From NCBI RefSeq assembly GCF_003584645.1, contig NZ_AP017928.1, positions 1,142,981 to 1,206,980 of the forward strand: a DNA stretch of 64,000 bases. Reading direction: 5' to 3'. The stretch is from Methylocaldum marinum. GTDB lineage: Bacteria; Pseudomonadota; Gammaproteobacteria; Methylococcales; Methylococcaceae. Position 1 is the stretch's first letter. Each line of letters begins with the position of its first letter. Below are positions 34,902 to 43,976 of the stretch, piece by piece. The notes under the pieces were generated by a model, which was not told where the DNA came from, made no database searches, and was given only the letters and a program-made list of their open reading frames with translations. A program made the position numbers and the translations under genes.

Positions 34902-35504
34902 ATGAAAACGCTTTTGCAGCTCAATACCAGCCTGTTCTCCGAACAGGGCCAATCGACCCGGCTCGCACAACGGTTCGTCGAGATTTGGCGGACACTGAAT
35001 TCCGAAAACAGTGTAATCGTGCGCGACCTGGCCAAGGACCCGGCGCCGCACCTGACTGCCGAACGCTTTCAAGCCTTTCTGGCGCCGGCCGAAGAACGGA
35101 GCACGGAACAGCAAGCCGTAGTGGCTTACTCCGACGGGCTGATCGATGAATTGCGACGCGCTGACGTGATCGTGCTGGGACTGCCGATGTACAACTTCGG
35201 CGTACCCTCTACGCTAAAAGCCTACTTCGACCATGTGGCGCGGGTAGATGTCACCTTCCGTTACGCAGAAAATGGACCGGTCGGGCTTTTGGCCGATAAG
35301 CCGGTCTACGTGCTGGCCACCCGCGGCGGCGCCTATCGAGGCACATCCAAAGATACTCAGACACTATATGTTCAGGACTTCTTCAACTTTCTCGGTATCA
35401 GCGACATCCGCTTCGTCTATGCCGAAGGTCTTAACCTGGGTCCCGAGCGGCAGCATGCTTCTCTTGCCGAAGCCGAAGCACAGATCGGCCGGCTGGCCGC
35501 CTGA
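34902..35504 (+). CDS. azoR: FMN-dependent NADH:quinone reductase / azoreductase
   Basis: A 200-residue flavodoxin-fold enzyme of the AzoR (AcpD) family that reduces quinones and azo compounds with NADH and FMN. ATG 34902 has GGAGA 6 bases upstream, preferred to the TTG at 34899. Seen are the FMN phosphate-binding start (LQLNTSLFSEQGQSTRLAQR), VLGLPMYNFGVPSTLKAYFD, and ATRGGAYRG. It lies divergent to the LysR gene and is followed by a pirin gene after 58 bases, so both are probably induced together in response to electrophile stress (inference). Confidence 0.93.
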   Translation: MKTLLQLNTSLFSEQGQSTRLAQRFVEIWRTLNSENSVIVRDLAKDPAPHLTAERFQAFLAPAEERSTEQQAVVAYSDGLIDELRRADVIVLGLPMYNFGVPSTLKAYFDHVARVDVTFRYAENGPVGLLADKPVYVLATRGGAYRGTSKDTQTLYVQDFFNFLGISDIRFVYAEGLNLGPERQHASLAEAEAQIGRLAA

Positions 35505-35562
35505 TCGCCCGTTCCCGTAGCCCCGGAGCCGGCCAGGGGCTACAAATCGGAAGGTATTTCTC

Positions 35563-36435
35563 ATGACTACACGAACGCTCGAAGACATCATTCCGTCCAT
35601 CACGACTTCCGACGGCGCCGGCGTCAAATTGCGGCGCAGCCTTGGCAGTTTGCAGACCCTACGGTACGACCCCTTTCTGCTGCTGGATGAATTTTTCTCC
35701 GACGATCCGAACGATTATATCCGCGGGTTCCCCTCCCACCCGCACCGTGGCTTCGAAACGATCACCTATATGCTCGATGGCCATATGCGCCACGAGGACA
35801 GCGCAGGCCATCGCGGCGATCTCGGTCCCGGCGACGTTCAATGGATGACCGCCGGGCGCGGCATCATCCATTCCGAAATGCCGATGCAGACCCAAGGCCG
35901 AATGCGCGGCTTTCAGCTCTGGGTCAACCTCCCCGGCAAGGAAAAGATGAAGCCCGCCGCCTATCGCGACATTCCCGCGCGCGAGATACCCGGCGTGCCA
36001 CTGGAAAACGGCGGCGAGGCACGAGTTATCGCGGGAACCCTGATCCAGGGCGGGCGCGGAGTCTCCGGTCCTATCCAGGGCCTGAGTACGAATCTCACAT
36101 ATCTCGATGTTCGCGTTGCGGGCGATACTGTCTTCACGGCGCCCATCGAGGCCGGCCATCAAGCGATTCTGTATGTGTTCGATGGCGAGGCAACCGTGGG
36201 CGACAGTCACAGAACCCTGCCCTTCGGTGCAGCCGGGATTGTTTCGGACGGCGATACACTCAGCGTCCGGGCCGGATCCAAAGGGGCGTGTTTCCTGCTG
36301 CTCGCGGGAAAGCCACTGCGCGAACCCGTTGTTCAACACGGCCCCTTTGTAATGAACACACGCGAAGAGATCGAGCAGGCTCTGATCGATTACCGTAACG
36401 GAACTCTGGCGCTGTCGAGCCAGACACGATCTTAA
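35563..36435 (+). CDS. pirin-family protein (possible quercetin dioxygenase)
   Basis: A 290-residue bicupin. The N-terminal cupin keeps the metal ligands of pirins: HPHRGFETITYMLDGHMRHE contains the HxH pair, and GDVQWMTAGRGIIHSEMP supplies the further histidine and glutamate. Some bacterial pirins have quercetin 2,3-dioxygenase activity; others act as redox sensors. The gene sits after azoR in an apparent operon beside a LysR regulator, an arrangement seen in many proteobacteria. Confidence 0.93.
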   Translation: MTTRTLEDIIPSITTSDGAGVKLRRSLGSLQTLRYDPFLLLDEFFSDDPNDYIRGFPSHPHRGFETITYMLDGHMRHEDSAGHRGDLGPGDVQWMTAGRGIIHSEMPMQTQGRMRGFQLWVNLPGKEKMKPAAYRDIPAREIPGVPLENGGEARVIAGTLIQGGRGVSGPIQGLSTNLTYLDVRVAGDTVFTAPIEAGHQAILYVFDGEATVGDSHRTLPFGAAGIVSDGDTLSVRAGSKGACFLLLAGKPLREPVVQHGPFVMNTREEIEQALIDYRNGTLALSSQTRS

Positions 36436-36482
36436 AAGGATATCGGCTACCGGCGTTCGATCACATCTCCGGAGCCGCGGGC

Positions 36483-37046
36483 TCATGGGGCCCGCTTAAG
36501 AGCCATCATCTGCTGCAAAGCCTGTCGGTGGTCGAGCCGCCCCTGCCGTAAGTTGACATACCACTGGCAATAGGTCCCGTAATTGCCCACCACGTGGGCC
36601 TCGGCTACATCAGCCATGCCGTCGAGCAGTGTCAGCAGCGTTTCATGGACATCGTGTTCCGCCAAAAGGTCCCGTGTTTGCACGGTGCGGTTGGCGACCA
36701 TCCGCCGGTCCTCCTGCGTGTACCTGGCGAGGAGTTTAATGCGCTGTTCGAATTCCGCGATATCGCCGGAGCTTGGCCGATAAGAGGGATCCTCCCGATG
36801 TTCCTGAAGCGCAAGCCATTCCGCGGCAACCTCGTTTTCGGTCAGATTCAGAAACTTGGCCTTGCGTAACTTGTCCACGCGGTCTGGGGCGTTTGCCGCG
36901 GATTCGGCCATCGTCGGGGCGGTTTCGCTTGACGAGGAAGGGGGACCGTCACATCCGCCGGCGATGACGGCAAGAGCAATGGCCGCCGCCGAGTTGCTGA
37001 GCGCCGGGAGTTGTTTCGTGCGTCCGAGGATTTTTGATTGATTCAC
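36483..37046 (-). CDS. putative lipoprotein of unknown function
   Basis: About 187 residues. The frame is open to 37301, but a GTG at 37046 preceded by GGAG at about 7 bases gives a proper lipoprotein signal: NQSKILGRTKQLPALSNSAA then IALAVIAGGC, with the lipobox cysteine near residue 32. The mature part is acidic, helical and serine-rich at first (DGPPSSSSETAPTMAES). It contains EVAAEWLALQEHREDPSYRP and ends with QALQQMMALKRAP. I do not recognise its family. It would sit in the inner or outer membrane facing the periplasm. Confidence 0.65.
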   Translation of the reverse strand: MNQSKILGRTKQLPALSNSAAAIALAVIAGGCDGPPSSSSETAPTMAESAANAPDRVDKLRKAKFLNLTENEVAAEWLALQEHREDPSYRPSSGDIAEFEQRIKLLARYTQEDRRMVANRTVQTRDLLAEHDVHETLLTLLDGMADVAEAHVVGNYGTYCQWYVNLRQGRLDHRQALQQMMALKRAP

Positions 37047-37409
37047 GGGTTGCTCCGGAAAAAAGGCGTCAGGTTGGCACCGAGAGCTTATCACGGGGGT
37101 GAGGCGAGCGATGTACCGGAGGATAACGTCTAGGCTCAGATCCACGAACAAAAAGATTTTTCCCTCTAAAGTCAGGGAAACTTTCCCGGCCTTTGTAGTG
37201 GGGCGTGACCGCATTAGACGGTATTCTGTCGGGCTACATCCATGAACTGGCTGAGAATGGTTCCGGAAGCGGATTCTCTTTAGCATCTCTCCGTTCCTCA
37301 CGGTGTAGACCCGAGCGATGGGATATGAGTTTGCCAGGCTCTTTAAGCTTCGCCGCAGCCCGCACGCTTAATTCGGTGCCCTTCCCTTTTAGTTTTTGAT
37401 TCATCCGAC
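37047..37409. other. intergenic, no gene supported
   Basis: No protein supported. There is a small hairpin-forming stretch near 37,160-37,182 (TTTCCCT...AGGGAAA) that could be a weak terminator or chance. Promoters for the two divergent flanking genes should be here. Confidence 0.45.
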
Positions 37410-38420
37410 ATGTTCCACAAAAAACGCCTTTACCCGCTTCAACAGCTTCCGGCTTTACGTCCCGGGACGCTGGCGTTGTGTCTACTCGCCCAAGTCGGTG
37501 TTACACCGGCATATGCAGATACCGTTTACGCGACCCTTGAGAAGGATAATGCGGTGGTCGAAGTCGATGGAACCACCGGAGCAGTCCGGCGCACGGTTCA
37601 GGTCGGCAACCGGCCCCGGGGTATCCTGGCCGGACCTAACGGCAATCGGCTTTTCGTGGCATCCAGCAGGGACAACGCAATCGTTGCCCTGGACGCCGGT
37701 ACGCTGGAGCCGGCCGGCCTATGGTTGGTGGACAAAGACCCCAAGACCTTCGCCATCGATCCTACCGGTCACCGTTTGTTCGCTTCCAACGACGACGACA
37801 ATCAGATGACTGTGGTCGACCTCGATTCACGCCAGGTATTGAAGCGGGTTGCCATTGGCAAGGAACCCGAGGGCGTCTCGGTCAGTCCGGATGGACATTG
37901 GATCATCAGCACCAGCGAGGCGGACAACATCGCGATATGGATCGACACTGAAAGCCTCGAGGCGGTGGAACGAACGCCGGTCGACCCGAGGCCCCGTTAT
38001 TCTCGATTTACCGATGACGGCGAGCAGCTCTGGATCAGTTCCCACGACGGGCAATCCTTGACCATTTTCGATACCGCGACGAAGCGCCCGGTCAAGAAAC
38101 TCAAATTCAAGATTCCCGAGGTCGCCGGCTCGGAGATCGGAGCCGTGGGCATTCGGATCGACAGGGACCGCCGTTACGGTTATGTGGCACTGGGTCGAGC
38201 CGACAGGGTCGCCGTCATCGATGCTCGGAAACTTGAAGTGATCCGCTATATTCCCGTGGGACGCCGGGTCTGGAATCTCGAGTTCTCTCCGGACCAAAAG
38301 CGCCTGTATACCGCAAACGGTCTCAGCAACGATCTTTCCGTAATCGACCTGTCGACCTTCGCCGTGATGAAGACGATTCCGGTGGGAAACCGCCCTTGGG
38401 GAATCGCGGTCCTGCCTTAG
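37410..38420 (+). CDS. periplasmic YVTN beta-propeller (PQQ-associated type)
   Basis: A 336-residue protein. The N-terminus has a signal peptide (LALCLLAQVGVTPAYA). The rest is a row of YVTN/NHL-type blades: VYATLEKDNAVVEVDGTTG, LFVASSRDNAIVALD, LFASNDDDNQMTVVDLDSRQ, LYTANGLSNDLSVIDLSTF and the end VGNRPWGIAVLP. It resembles the propellers linked to PQQ-dependent alcohol catabolism (TIGR03866 type). No dehydrogenase gene is in the window, so the link is only by similarity. An IS256 element begins 6 bases after the TAG stop; the stop is inside its target duplication. Confidence 0.8.
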   Translation: MFHKKRLYPLQQLPALRPGTLALCLLAQVGVTPAYADTVYATLEKDNAVVEVDGTTGAVRRTVQVGNRPRGILAGPNGNRLFVASSRDNAIVALDAGTLEPAGLWLVDKDPKTFAIDPTGHRLFASNDDDNQMTVVDLDSRQVLKRVAIGKEPEGVSVSPDGHWIISTSEADNIAIWIDTESLEAVERTPVDPRPRYSRFTDDGEQLWISSHDGQSLTIFDTATKRPVKKLKFKIPEVAGSEIGAVGIRIDRDRRYGYVALGRADRVAVIDARKLEVIRYIPVGRRVWNLEFSPDQKRLYTANGLSNDLSVIDLSTFAVMKTIPVGNRPWGIAVLP

Positions 38421-38425
38421 CTTTA

Positions 38426-39787
38426 GAGGGTGTAAAAAGAACTGTGTAACTGGTTTGTAAAATCAGCCAGAAAAAGAGACTAAAACATGACCAGTGACAC
38501 AGCCAAACAAGACGCCTTATTGGATGAATTGCTCAAAGGCTATACGAATCCGAAAGACATTCTGGGGGAACACGGCTTGCTCAAGCAGCTGACCCGGCGT
38601 CTGGTGGAACGGGCGTTGGAGGCGGAGATGACCGCCCATTTGGGCTATGCCCCCCATGCGCCGGAAGGGGGCGGCAGCGGTAATTCTCGCAACGGCAAGT
38701 CGGCGAAGACGATTCAAACGGAAACCGGACCCTTGGCGATTGAGGTCCCGCGGGATCGCAACGGAGACTTCGAGCCGCAACTGGTTTCCAAGCGCCAACG
38801 CCGGCTCGAAGGATTTGATGAGAAGGTTCTGGCGCTGTATGCGCGGGGCTTATCCACCCGTGGTATTCAGGGGCATCTGGAAGAACTGTATGGCGTGGAA
38901 GTCTCGCCGACGCTCATCTCCAACGTTACCGAATCGGTGTTGGCGGACGTGAAGGCATGGCAGAGCCGGCCCTTGGCGTCGGTGTATCCGATCCTGTATT
39001 TCGACGCTTTGATCGTCAAATCACGCGAAGCGGGACCGGTCAAGAACAAGGCGGTCTATCTCGCTTTGGGCGTCAATCTGCAAGGCGAAAAGGAGCTGCT
39101 GGGCCTTTGGATCGCGGACACAGAAGGCGCCAAGTTCTGGCTGTCGGTCTTTACCGAGTTGAAGAACCGAGGCGTTCAGGATGGCTTTATCGCCTGTGTC
39201 GACGGCCTCAAGGGACTGCCGGAAGCGATTGAAACCGTGTTTCCCAACATCCAGGTCCAACTGTGTATCGTCCATAAGGTGCGCCACAGCCTGCAGTATG
39301 TCACCTGGAAGGAGCGCAAGGCGGTGGCGAAAGACCTGCGGGCGATTTATGGCGCCGCGACCTTGACCGAGGCCGAAGCTGCCCTGGCGCGGTTTGCGGA
39401 CACCTGGGACGCGAAGTACCCAGCCATCAGCCAAAGCTGGCGGGCGGATTGGACGCGCTTGACTGTGTTTTTCGATGATCCGCCGGAGATCCGCAAAGTG
39501 CTGTATACCACCAACGCGATCGAATCACTCAACTTCAGCCTGCGCAAGCTGCTCAAGACCCGCGGCGCGTTCCCAATCGCAAACGGCGTCTCCGGGAGCG
39601 CCGAAGCCGCCCTTCCAAACGATGAGGCGATTCTGAAAATCCTGTATCTGGGACTGCAGCGGATCGAGAAGAAATGGACCATGCCGATCCAGGATTGGAA
39701 ACGGGCGTTGAACCACTTCGTGATCCTCTTTGGTAATCGAGTTACCCTATGAACTAACCCCAGTTACACAGTTAACTTGACACCCCC
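38426..39787 (+). mobile_element. IS256-family element with near-perfect 8-bp duplication
   Basis: A 1362-bp element. The left end GAGGGTGTAAAAAGAACTGT and the right end, whose complement begins GGGGGTGTCAAGTTAACTGT, are inverted repeats that continue through GTAACTGG. Flanks are TAGCTTTA (38418-38425) and TAGCTTTT (39788-39795), an 8-bp duplication with one mismatch. The duplication contains the stop codon of the propeller gene, so that gene is unharmed. Confidence 0.9.
38487..39752 (+). CDS. IS256-family (Mutator-type) transposase
   Basis: Complete 421-residue DDE transposase. The N-terminal part reads LTRRLVERALEAEMTAHLGY and GNSRNGKSAKTI. The catalytic core has YFDALIVKSREAGPVKNKAV, GFIACVDGLKGLPEAIETVF and QLCIVHKVRHSLQYVTWKER. 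The last acidic part is in YTTNAIESLNFSLRKLLKTR. All are standard for IS256. No frameshift or stop, so the element is probably active. Confidence 0.95.
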   Translation: MTSDTAKQDALLDELLKGYTNPKDILGEHGLLKQLTRRLVERALEAEMTAHLGYAPHAPEGGGSGNSRNGKSAKTIQTETGPLAIEVPRDRNGDFEPQLVSKRQRRLEGFDEKVLALYARGLSTRGIQGHLEELYGVEVSPTLISNVTESVLADVKAWQSRPLASVYPILYFDALIVKSREAGPVKNKAVYLALGVNLQGEKELLGLWIADTEGAKFWLSVFTELKNRGVQDGFIACVDGLKGLPEAIETVFPNIQVQLCIVHKVRHSLQYVTWKERKAVAKDLRAIYGAATLTEAEAALARFADTWDAKYPAISQSWRADWTRLTVFFDDPPEIRKVLYTTNAIESLNFSLRKLLKTRGAFPIANGVSGSAEAALPNDEAILKILYLGLQRIEKKWTMPIQDWKRALNHFVILFGNRVTL

Positions 39788-39836
39788 TAGCTTTTAATAC
39801 TCTCATCCCGGCCCAAATACGCTAGTCGATCACCTA

Positions 39837-40691
39837 CTAACCACCGCCACAGCCACCGCCACAGCCGCCATCGCCACCCCCATCGCCACCCCCATCGCCA
39901 CCCCCATCGCCACCCCCATCGCCACCCCCATCGCCATCTCCGCCGTCGCCATCCCAACTTTCGTCTCTCCGGCGGCCTTTGCGGCGGTTTTTGCGGCGCT
40001 CGTCAGGGCCACTGTCTCCCAGAAACAACACGTAGAGAAAGCTTCCGACCAAAAACGTTGCAAACAGAGAACCGTCCAGTCCGCCGTGTATGACATCACA
40101 CGCCTGGGCCATGAAAGCCACGGAGCATAGTGCTATTGCAGCCAGACTTCCGTACAGTCCCCGCTTGCTGACCACTAGGTTGGTCCTGGTGTCGATCCGA
40201 ACGAAGGTTCCGGCCTTCCGAAAACGCCGGGCCGCTTCGGGCCAGATATCCGGAGGCGGCGCCTGGCCGAATTCCCTCCGGTAGAGTTCCAGAGTCTTTG
40301 CGTACCAGGCCTGGAATTTCCGCCTTTCGGCTATCCCTCCCCGACTCGGGTAGTGATGCAGGTCGCGCCAGATCAGGTCGCGGCACAAGGACTCCCAATA
40401 AGATTGGCTGTAGCTCAGATGGAGATGCCAGACTTGATCGACGGCGTCGCTTGGGGTTAGCGGTTGAGGTGAAACGCTCAGGAGATATATGAACTTCAGG
40501 TATTCGGCATAAACCCTTTCGGCATAAGCTCCCGTCCACCGGTTTTCCAGCGCCAGCCTGCGCAGGAAGGAAAACCCCGGAGACCCCGAATCTACCTTGA
40601 ATATTCGAAGCTTTTCCCAAAGTTCGTTCCCGACAGAATCCATGAAACGCTCGGACTCATCACACATGGAAACCTTCTTGCCATTTTTCAT
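39837..40691 (-). CDS. glycine-rich C-terminus membrane protein (TIGR04222-like)
   Basis: About 284 residues. ATG 40691 (MKNGKKVSMCDESERF) follows a GGAGGG site; the longer frame to 40901 is unlikely. The soluble N-terminal part contains DAVDQVWHLHLSYSQSYWES, like the region in glycine-rich domain proteins and TIGR04222 ('near uncomplex') proteins. Two hydrophobic segments follow (GLYGSLAAIALCSVAFMAQA; LFATFLVGSFLYVLFLG), then a basic stretch and a tail of repeated DGGG ending in CGGGCGGG. Function unknown. The tail is coded by a 12-bp tandem repeat and could vary in length between strains. Confidence 0.8.
   Translation of the reverse strand: MKNGKKVSMCDESERFMDSVGNELWEKLRIFKVDSGSPGFSFLRRLALENRWTGAYAERVYAEYLKFIYLLSVSPQPLTPSDAVDQVWHLHLSYSQSYWESLCRDLIWRDLHHYPSRGGIAERRKFQAWYAKTLELYRREFGQAPPPDIWPEAARRFRKAGTFVRIDTRTNLVVSKRGLYGSLAAIALCSVAFMAQACDVIHGGLDGSLFATFLVGSFLYVLFLGDSGPDERRKNRRKGRRRDESWDGDGGDGDGGGDGGGDGGGDGGGDGGGDGGCGGGCGGG
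39868..39939. repeat. 12-bp tandem repeat coding a DGGG tail
   Basis: Five exact units of CCATCGCCACCC (39868-39927) plus a sixth with changed last bases. On the minus strand each unit codes Asp-Gly-Gly-Gly. Because the unit is a multiple of three, gain or loss of units would keep the frame. Confidence 0.92.
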
Positions 40692-41130
40692 CTGTCCCTC
40701 CTTTTTCATAATGACACCGCATTCACGGATCGCCGAACACCGCGACTCGTCAGGCTCCGGACTTCCTTCCAGACATTCTGGGTCGCCGCTGCGGATTAAC
40801 CGGGCCGTGAAAGGTGCGGACTTATTCCGCGGTGATGAAATTACTCTCTCACGTGGATGCTGCAAACGAACATGAGCCCTTATGCGGGAGATTCGGTGCA
40901 ACTGGAGCGTTTTCGGTTGTATCTGGCGGATGTTTCATTCGCGGCAGGACCTCCGACAGACGGCATGGCCATACGGAGGTGTTAGGATGACTTCGCTTGG
41001 AGTAACACGGACCCGGACCGGGGCGGATGCTCGCGCCCTCCGGGCGTATCTTGCGGAAAAGACTCCGGGGAGGCTGAAGATGAGTCCTTGCCCGGTTGTG
41101 TTCAGTCTCACGAGAAACTGAAACCCGAAC

Positions 41131-42435
41131 ATGGAATACCTCACCAATCTCCTTCTGTGGACCGAACGCTGTGCATTTCTGCTGACTCAAATCTGTGTCG
41201 CGGTCACCGCCGCTTTCGTGCTGTTCCACTCGCCCAAGCTCCGACGCGCCATCGCACGGTCGGAAGACAGCTTGCTAAGCAGTTTCCCGGTCATCGTGCT
41301 CTTCAGCATACCGGCGATCATCAGCACTCACGCGGGAGAGGTCCTGGATCTCCGGCAGGCCGTGATCGTCGAACGACCAATCATCTTGGGGCAGGAACAT
41401 TTCAACATCGATATTCGGGAAGTGTTCGTGATCGTGGCGGGACTCAGTTGCGGGACATGGGTCGGCTTCGGTGTCGGTTTCACTGCCGGACTGCATCGCT
41501 TGTTTCTCGGCAGTTCCGTTGCGGAGCCCGTTTTCCTTGCCAGCATAGGTCTCGGCATCCTTGCCGGTCTGACTCGCCGTTATTGGCCGAAGGTCGCATG
41601 GAATCCTTGGAGGGCGGCGGCGGTCGGTGTGGCCGCAGCGCTCATTCAACGCTTGATCATTTTTTGGCAGGCCGATCTCTTCGGTCACGCATGGGACCTT
41701 ATCCGCTACCTGTTGGTCTCTAAAGTCGCGACGAACGCGCTGGGCTGCGGACTATTCGTCAAGATCATGCGCACGGTAGACAACGACCGGTTGGAGCTCA
41801 CGGCGCGGCGCGCCGAAATCCGCGCACTGCAGGCGCAGGTGGACCCGCATTTTCTGATGAATACGCTGAATGCCATCAAGGCCCTGGTCTTAAGTGATCC
41901 GGACCGGGCTCGAAGTTATGTCGTGAAGCTCGGACAGTTCTTTCTATCCACCCGCCGCTTCGCTCAACTCAATGCAATTCCGCTCCGCCAGGAACGGGAG
42001 CATCTGTTTCAATATCTGGATTTTCAACAATTACGCTTCAATCGTGCGGTCGTGTTGACGGAGAATATCGAGCCAGCCGCTCTGGAGGCCTATTTTCCGC
42101 CCCGCACCCTGCAGACCCTCGTGGAAAATAGTTTGCAGCACGGCTTCGACCGGACATCCCAGACATTGGAATTGAGCCTGAACGCCCGCATCGTCGACCA
42201 AAACCTTCAGGTCGAGCTAGTCGACAACGGCTGCGGCATCCCGAAGGCAAGGCTGAGCCGGCTCGGACACAACCCCGTACCCTCGGGACATGAAGGTGGC
42301 GGTTTTTCCCTGTATCAGTTGCGGCAAAGCCTGGTTTTGGCCTTTGGACGGGCCGCGCGCCTGGACATCCTCAGCCGCGAAGGCTTGGGTACAAGGGTAA
42401 GGTTGAGCCTGCCATTCAGGACTAAAGCATGGTAG
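41131..42435 (+). CDS. LytS/YehU-type membrane sensor histidine kinase
   Basis: A 434-residue kinase. About six hydrophobic segments occupy residues 10-200 and resemble the 5TM receptor of LytS proteins (IVAGLSCGTWVGFGVGFTAG). The His_kinase domain follows with VDPHFLMNTLNAIKALVLSD, where the histidine of PHF is the phosphorylation site. The ATPase part has VENSLQHGFDR (N box) and VDNGCGIPKARLSRLG (G box). It overlaps the LytTR response regulator gene by 7 bases. The ligand is unknown; the usual lrgAB-type target genes are not next to it. Confidence 0.92.
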   Translation: MEYLTNLLLWTERCAFLLTQICVAVTAAFVLFHSPKLRRAIARSEDSLLSSFPVIVLFSIPAIISTHAGEVLDLRQAVIVERPIILGQEHFNIDIREVFVIVAGLSCGTWVGFGVGFTAGLHRLFLGSSVAEPVFLASIGLGILAGLTRRYWPKVAWNPWRAAAVGVAAALIQRLIIFWQADLFGHAWDLIRYLLVSKVATNALGCGLFVKIMRTVDNDRLELTARRAEIRALQAQVDPHFLMNTLNAIKALVLSDPDRARSYVVKLGQFFLSTRRFAQLNAIPLRQEREHLFQYLDFQQLRFNRAVVLTENIEPAALEAYFPPRTLQTLVENSLQHGFDRTSQTLELSLNARIVDQNLQVELVDNGCGIPKARLSRLGHNPVPSGHEGGGFSLYQLRQSLVLAFGRAARLDILSREGLGTRVRLSLPFRTKAW

Positions 42436-43181
42436 AGAAAATCAGAGTCTTAATTGTGGACGACGAGCCCCTGAACCGACAGGAATTACGTTACCTGCTG
42501 TCGCTGCATTCGGATATTGAAGTCCTCGGCGAATCGTCCGGCGCCGGGGAAGCACTGACGATCATCGAGTCCCAACAGCCCGATGCCGTATTCCTCGACA
42601 TCGCTATGGAAACGGCCAGCGCCGGGATGAGTCTCGCGGCGCGGCTCACGCAGATGGCGCAGCCGCCGCAGCTGGTATTCGTGACGGCTCACCCCGAGCG
42701 GGCAGCCCAGGCTTTCGATTATCAGCCTGCCCATTTTTTGCTCAAACCGGTGGATGACGGGAAATTTGCCGAAGCCCTGCGGCGAGTGCGGGCCGCTAAG
42801 CAAACCGGCGCGCCGTCCCGTTTCCTCATCCGCCACACGGATAAGGATGGCTTGCGCCTCATCACCTTCGTCGAATCGGTCGAGGTTCTATATTTGCGCA
42901 AGCACCACCTCAATAACACTGCCCAGATGCGTCTCGCGAGCGGCACGGTCTTGCAGGGCATTCGTGAGCCATTGGCCGAGTTCGAAAGAATTGCCGACTT
43001 CTTCCGCATCCATACGAGTTTTCTGGTCAATCTCAAAAATGTTCAGACGCTCAGGCCCAAGCCCGGCGAGACCGACAGTTACCATCTCCTGCTCAAAGGC
43101 TGCGCCGACGCCTTGCCCGTAAGCAGGCATCGGCTGGCGCTGTTAAAGGATAGGCTTAGAACCGATGACCACGGCGGTTGA
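42429..43181 (+). CDS. LytTR-family response regulator
   Basis: A 250-residue regulator. The receiver has the acidic pocket VLIVDDEPLNRQELR, the phosphorylated aspartate in PDAVFLDIAME and the lysine of FLLKPVDDGKF. The C-terminal LytTR DNA-binding domain (about 140-245) contains FVESVEVLYLRKHHLNN, FFRIHTSFLVNLKNVQTLRP and PVSRHRLALLKD. It is co-translated with the LytS-type kinase. Targets cannot be told from the sequence. Confidence 0.94.
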   Translation: MVEKIRVLIVDDEPLNRQELRYLLSLHSDIEVLGESSGAGEALTIIESQQPDAVFLDIAMETASAGMSLAARLTQMAQPPQLVFVTAHPERAAQAFDYQPAHFLLKPVDDGKFAEALRRVRAAKQTGAPSRFLIRHTDKDGLRLITFVESVEVLYLRKHHLNNTAQMRLASGTVLQGIREPLAEFERIADFFRIHTSFLVNLKNVQTLRPKPGETDSYHLLLKGCADALPVSRHRLALLKDRLRTDDHGG

Positions 43182-43208
43182 GCGTTTCAAACAGGCGGCA
43201 AATAAACC

Positions 43209-43646
43209 ATGAACCTGCAACCCGCTCGAATTGTTGTCGCCATATGTTTCACTCTCGCGGCCTGCACGCCCACACCGCGTCTGCGCTGCCTGCCGGGTAG
43301 CCGGCAGGCTGTCCTGGAGACGGCTTATTTCGGCACGGCCAATGCGTCCGGTAGGGTGACGATCGAACAGTGGCGGGAATTCGTAAATCAGACCGTCACC
43401 CCTCATTTCCCGCAAGGGCTGACGTGGTGGAGAGCTAACGGCCAGTGGCGAAATGCTGCCGGAATCATCGAACAGGAAACCTCGTACATTCTGCAAATCG
43501 TCCATCCGGAAGACTCATCGGTTGGAGCGTCCATCGTCGAAGTGGCGATGAAGTATCGGGAACAGTTCGATCAAAAATCGGTATTGCGGCTCAGTTCGCC
43601 GACTTGTGCATCCTTCCTTGAATCTGGCCCCGAGCCACCACCGTAG
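43209..43646 (+). CDS. DUF3574-type lipoprotein
   Basis: A 145-residue protein with a lipoprotein-like signal (IVVAICFTLAAC, cysteine near residue 19). The mature part matches DUF3574: VLETAYFGTANASGRVTIEQ, WREFVNQTVTPHFPQGLTWW and NGQWRNAAGIIEQETSYILQ. The role of DUF3574 proteins is not known. It starts 27 bases after the response regulator and may be in the same transcript. Confidence 0.8.
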   Translation: MNLQPARIVVAICFTLAACTPTPRLRCLPGSRQAVLETAYFGTANASGRVTIEQWREFVNQTVTPHFPQGLTWWRANGQWRNAAGIIEQETSYILQIVHPEDSSVGASIVEVAMKYREQFDQKSVLRLSSPTCASFLESGPEPPP

Positions 43647-43976
43647 CCTCCCGCGGCGGCGATCAGGATAGGGACCAACTCGAATACCGACGAACCCGCT
43701 GGTCAGACAGCTGCACAGGGAACGAATTCCCGCCTCGCGAGTTCCCGTTGGGTAGATATAAAAGTGCACTCGCGCCGCGTGAACAAGATCTCTCTGATTC
43801 GGTGACTCTCTGTTTCCGAATCCGATCGATGAGGCTATAGCCCTTGAAAGTCTGGTACTTGGCGAATTTCATCGCACGTCTCCCAAAACTTTCCTGCACC
43901 GCCTCCTATTTTCAAGAGCAAGTGCAATGACGAAAATGTAAACCCAATTTCATTGCCACATTGGAGATCCCTCGGC
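43647..43976. other. intergenic, no gene supported
   Basis: A short minus-strand frame (43663-43899; MKFAKYQTFKGYSLIDRIRK inside) shows no family likeness and lacks a convincing ribosome site. Otherwise nothing is seen in these 330 bases. Confidence 0.4.

Noticed and set aside
39868..39939. Possible CRISPR-like repeat
   Set aside because: Units are 12 bp with no spacers and keep a coding frame, so it is a minisatellite.
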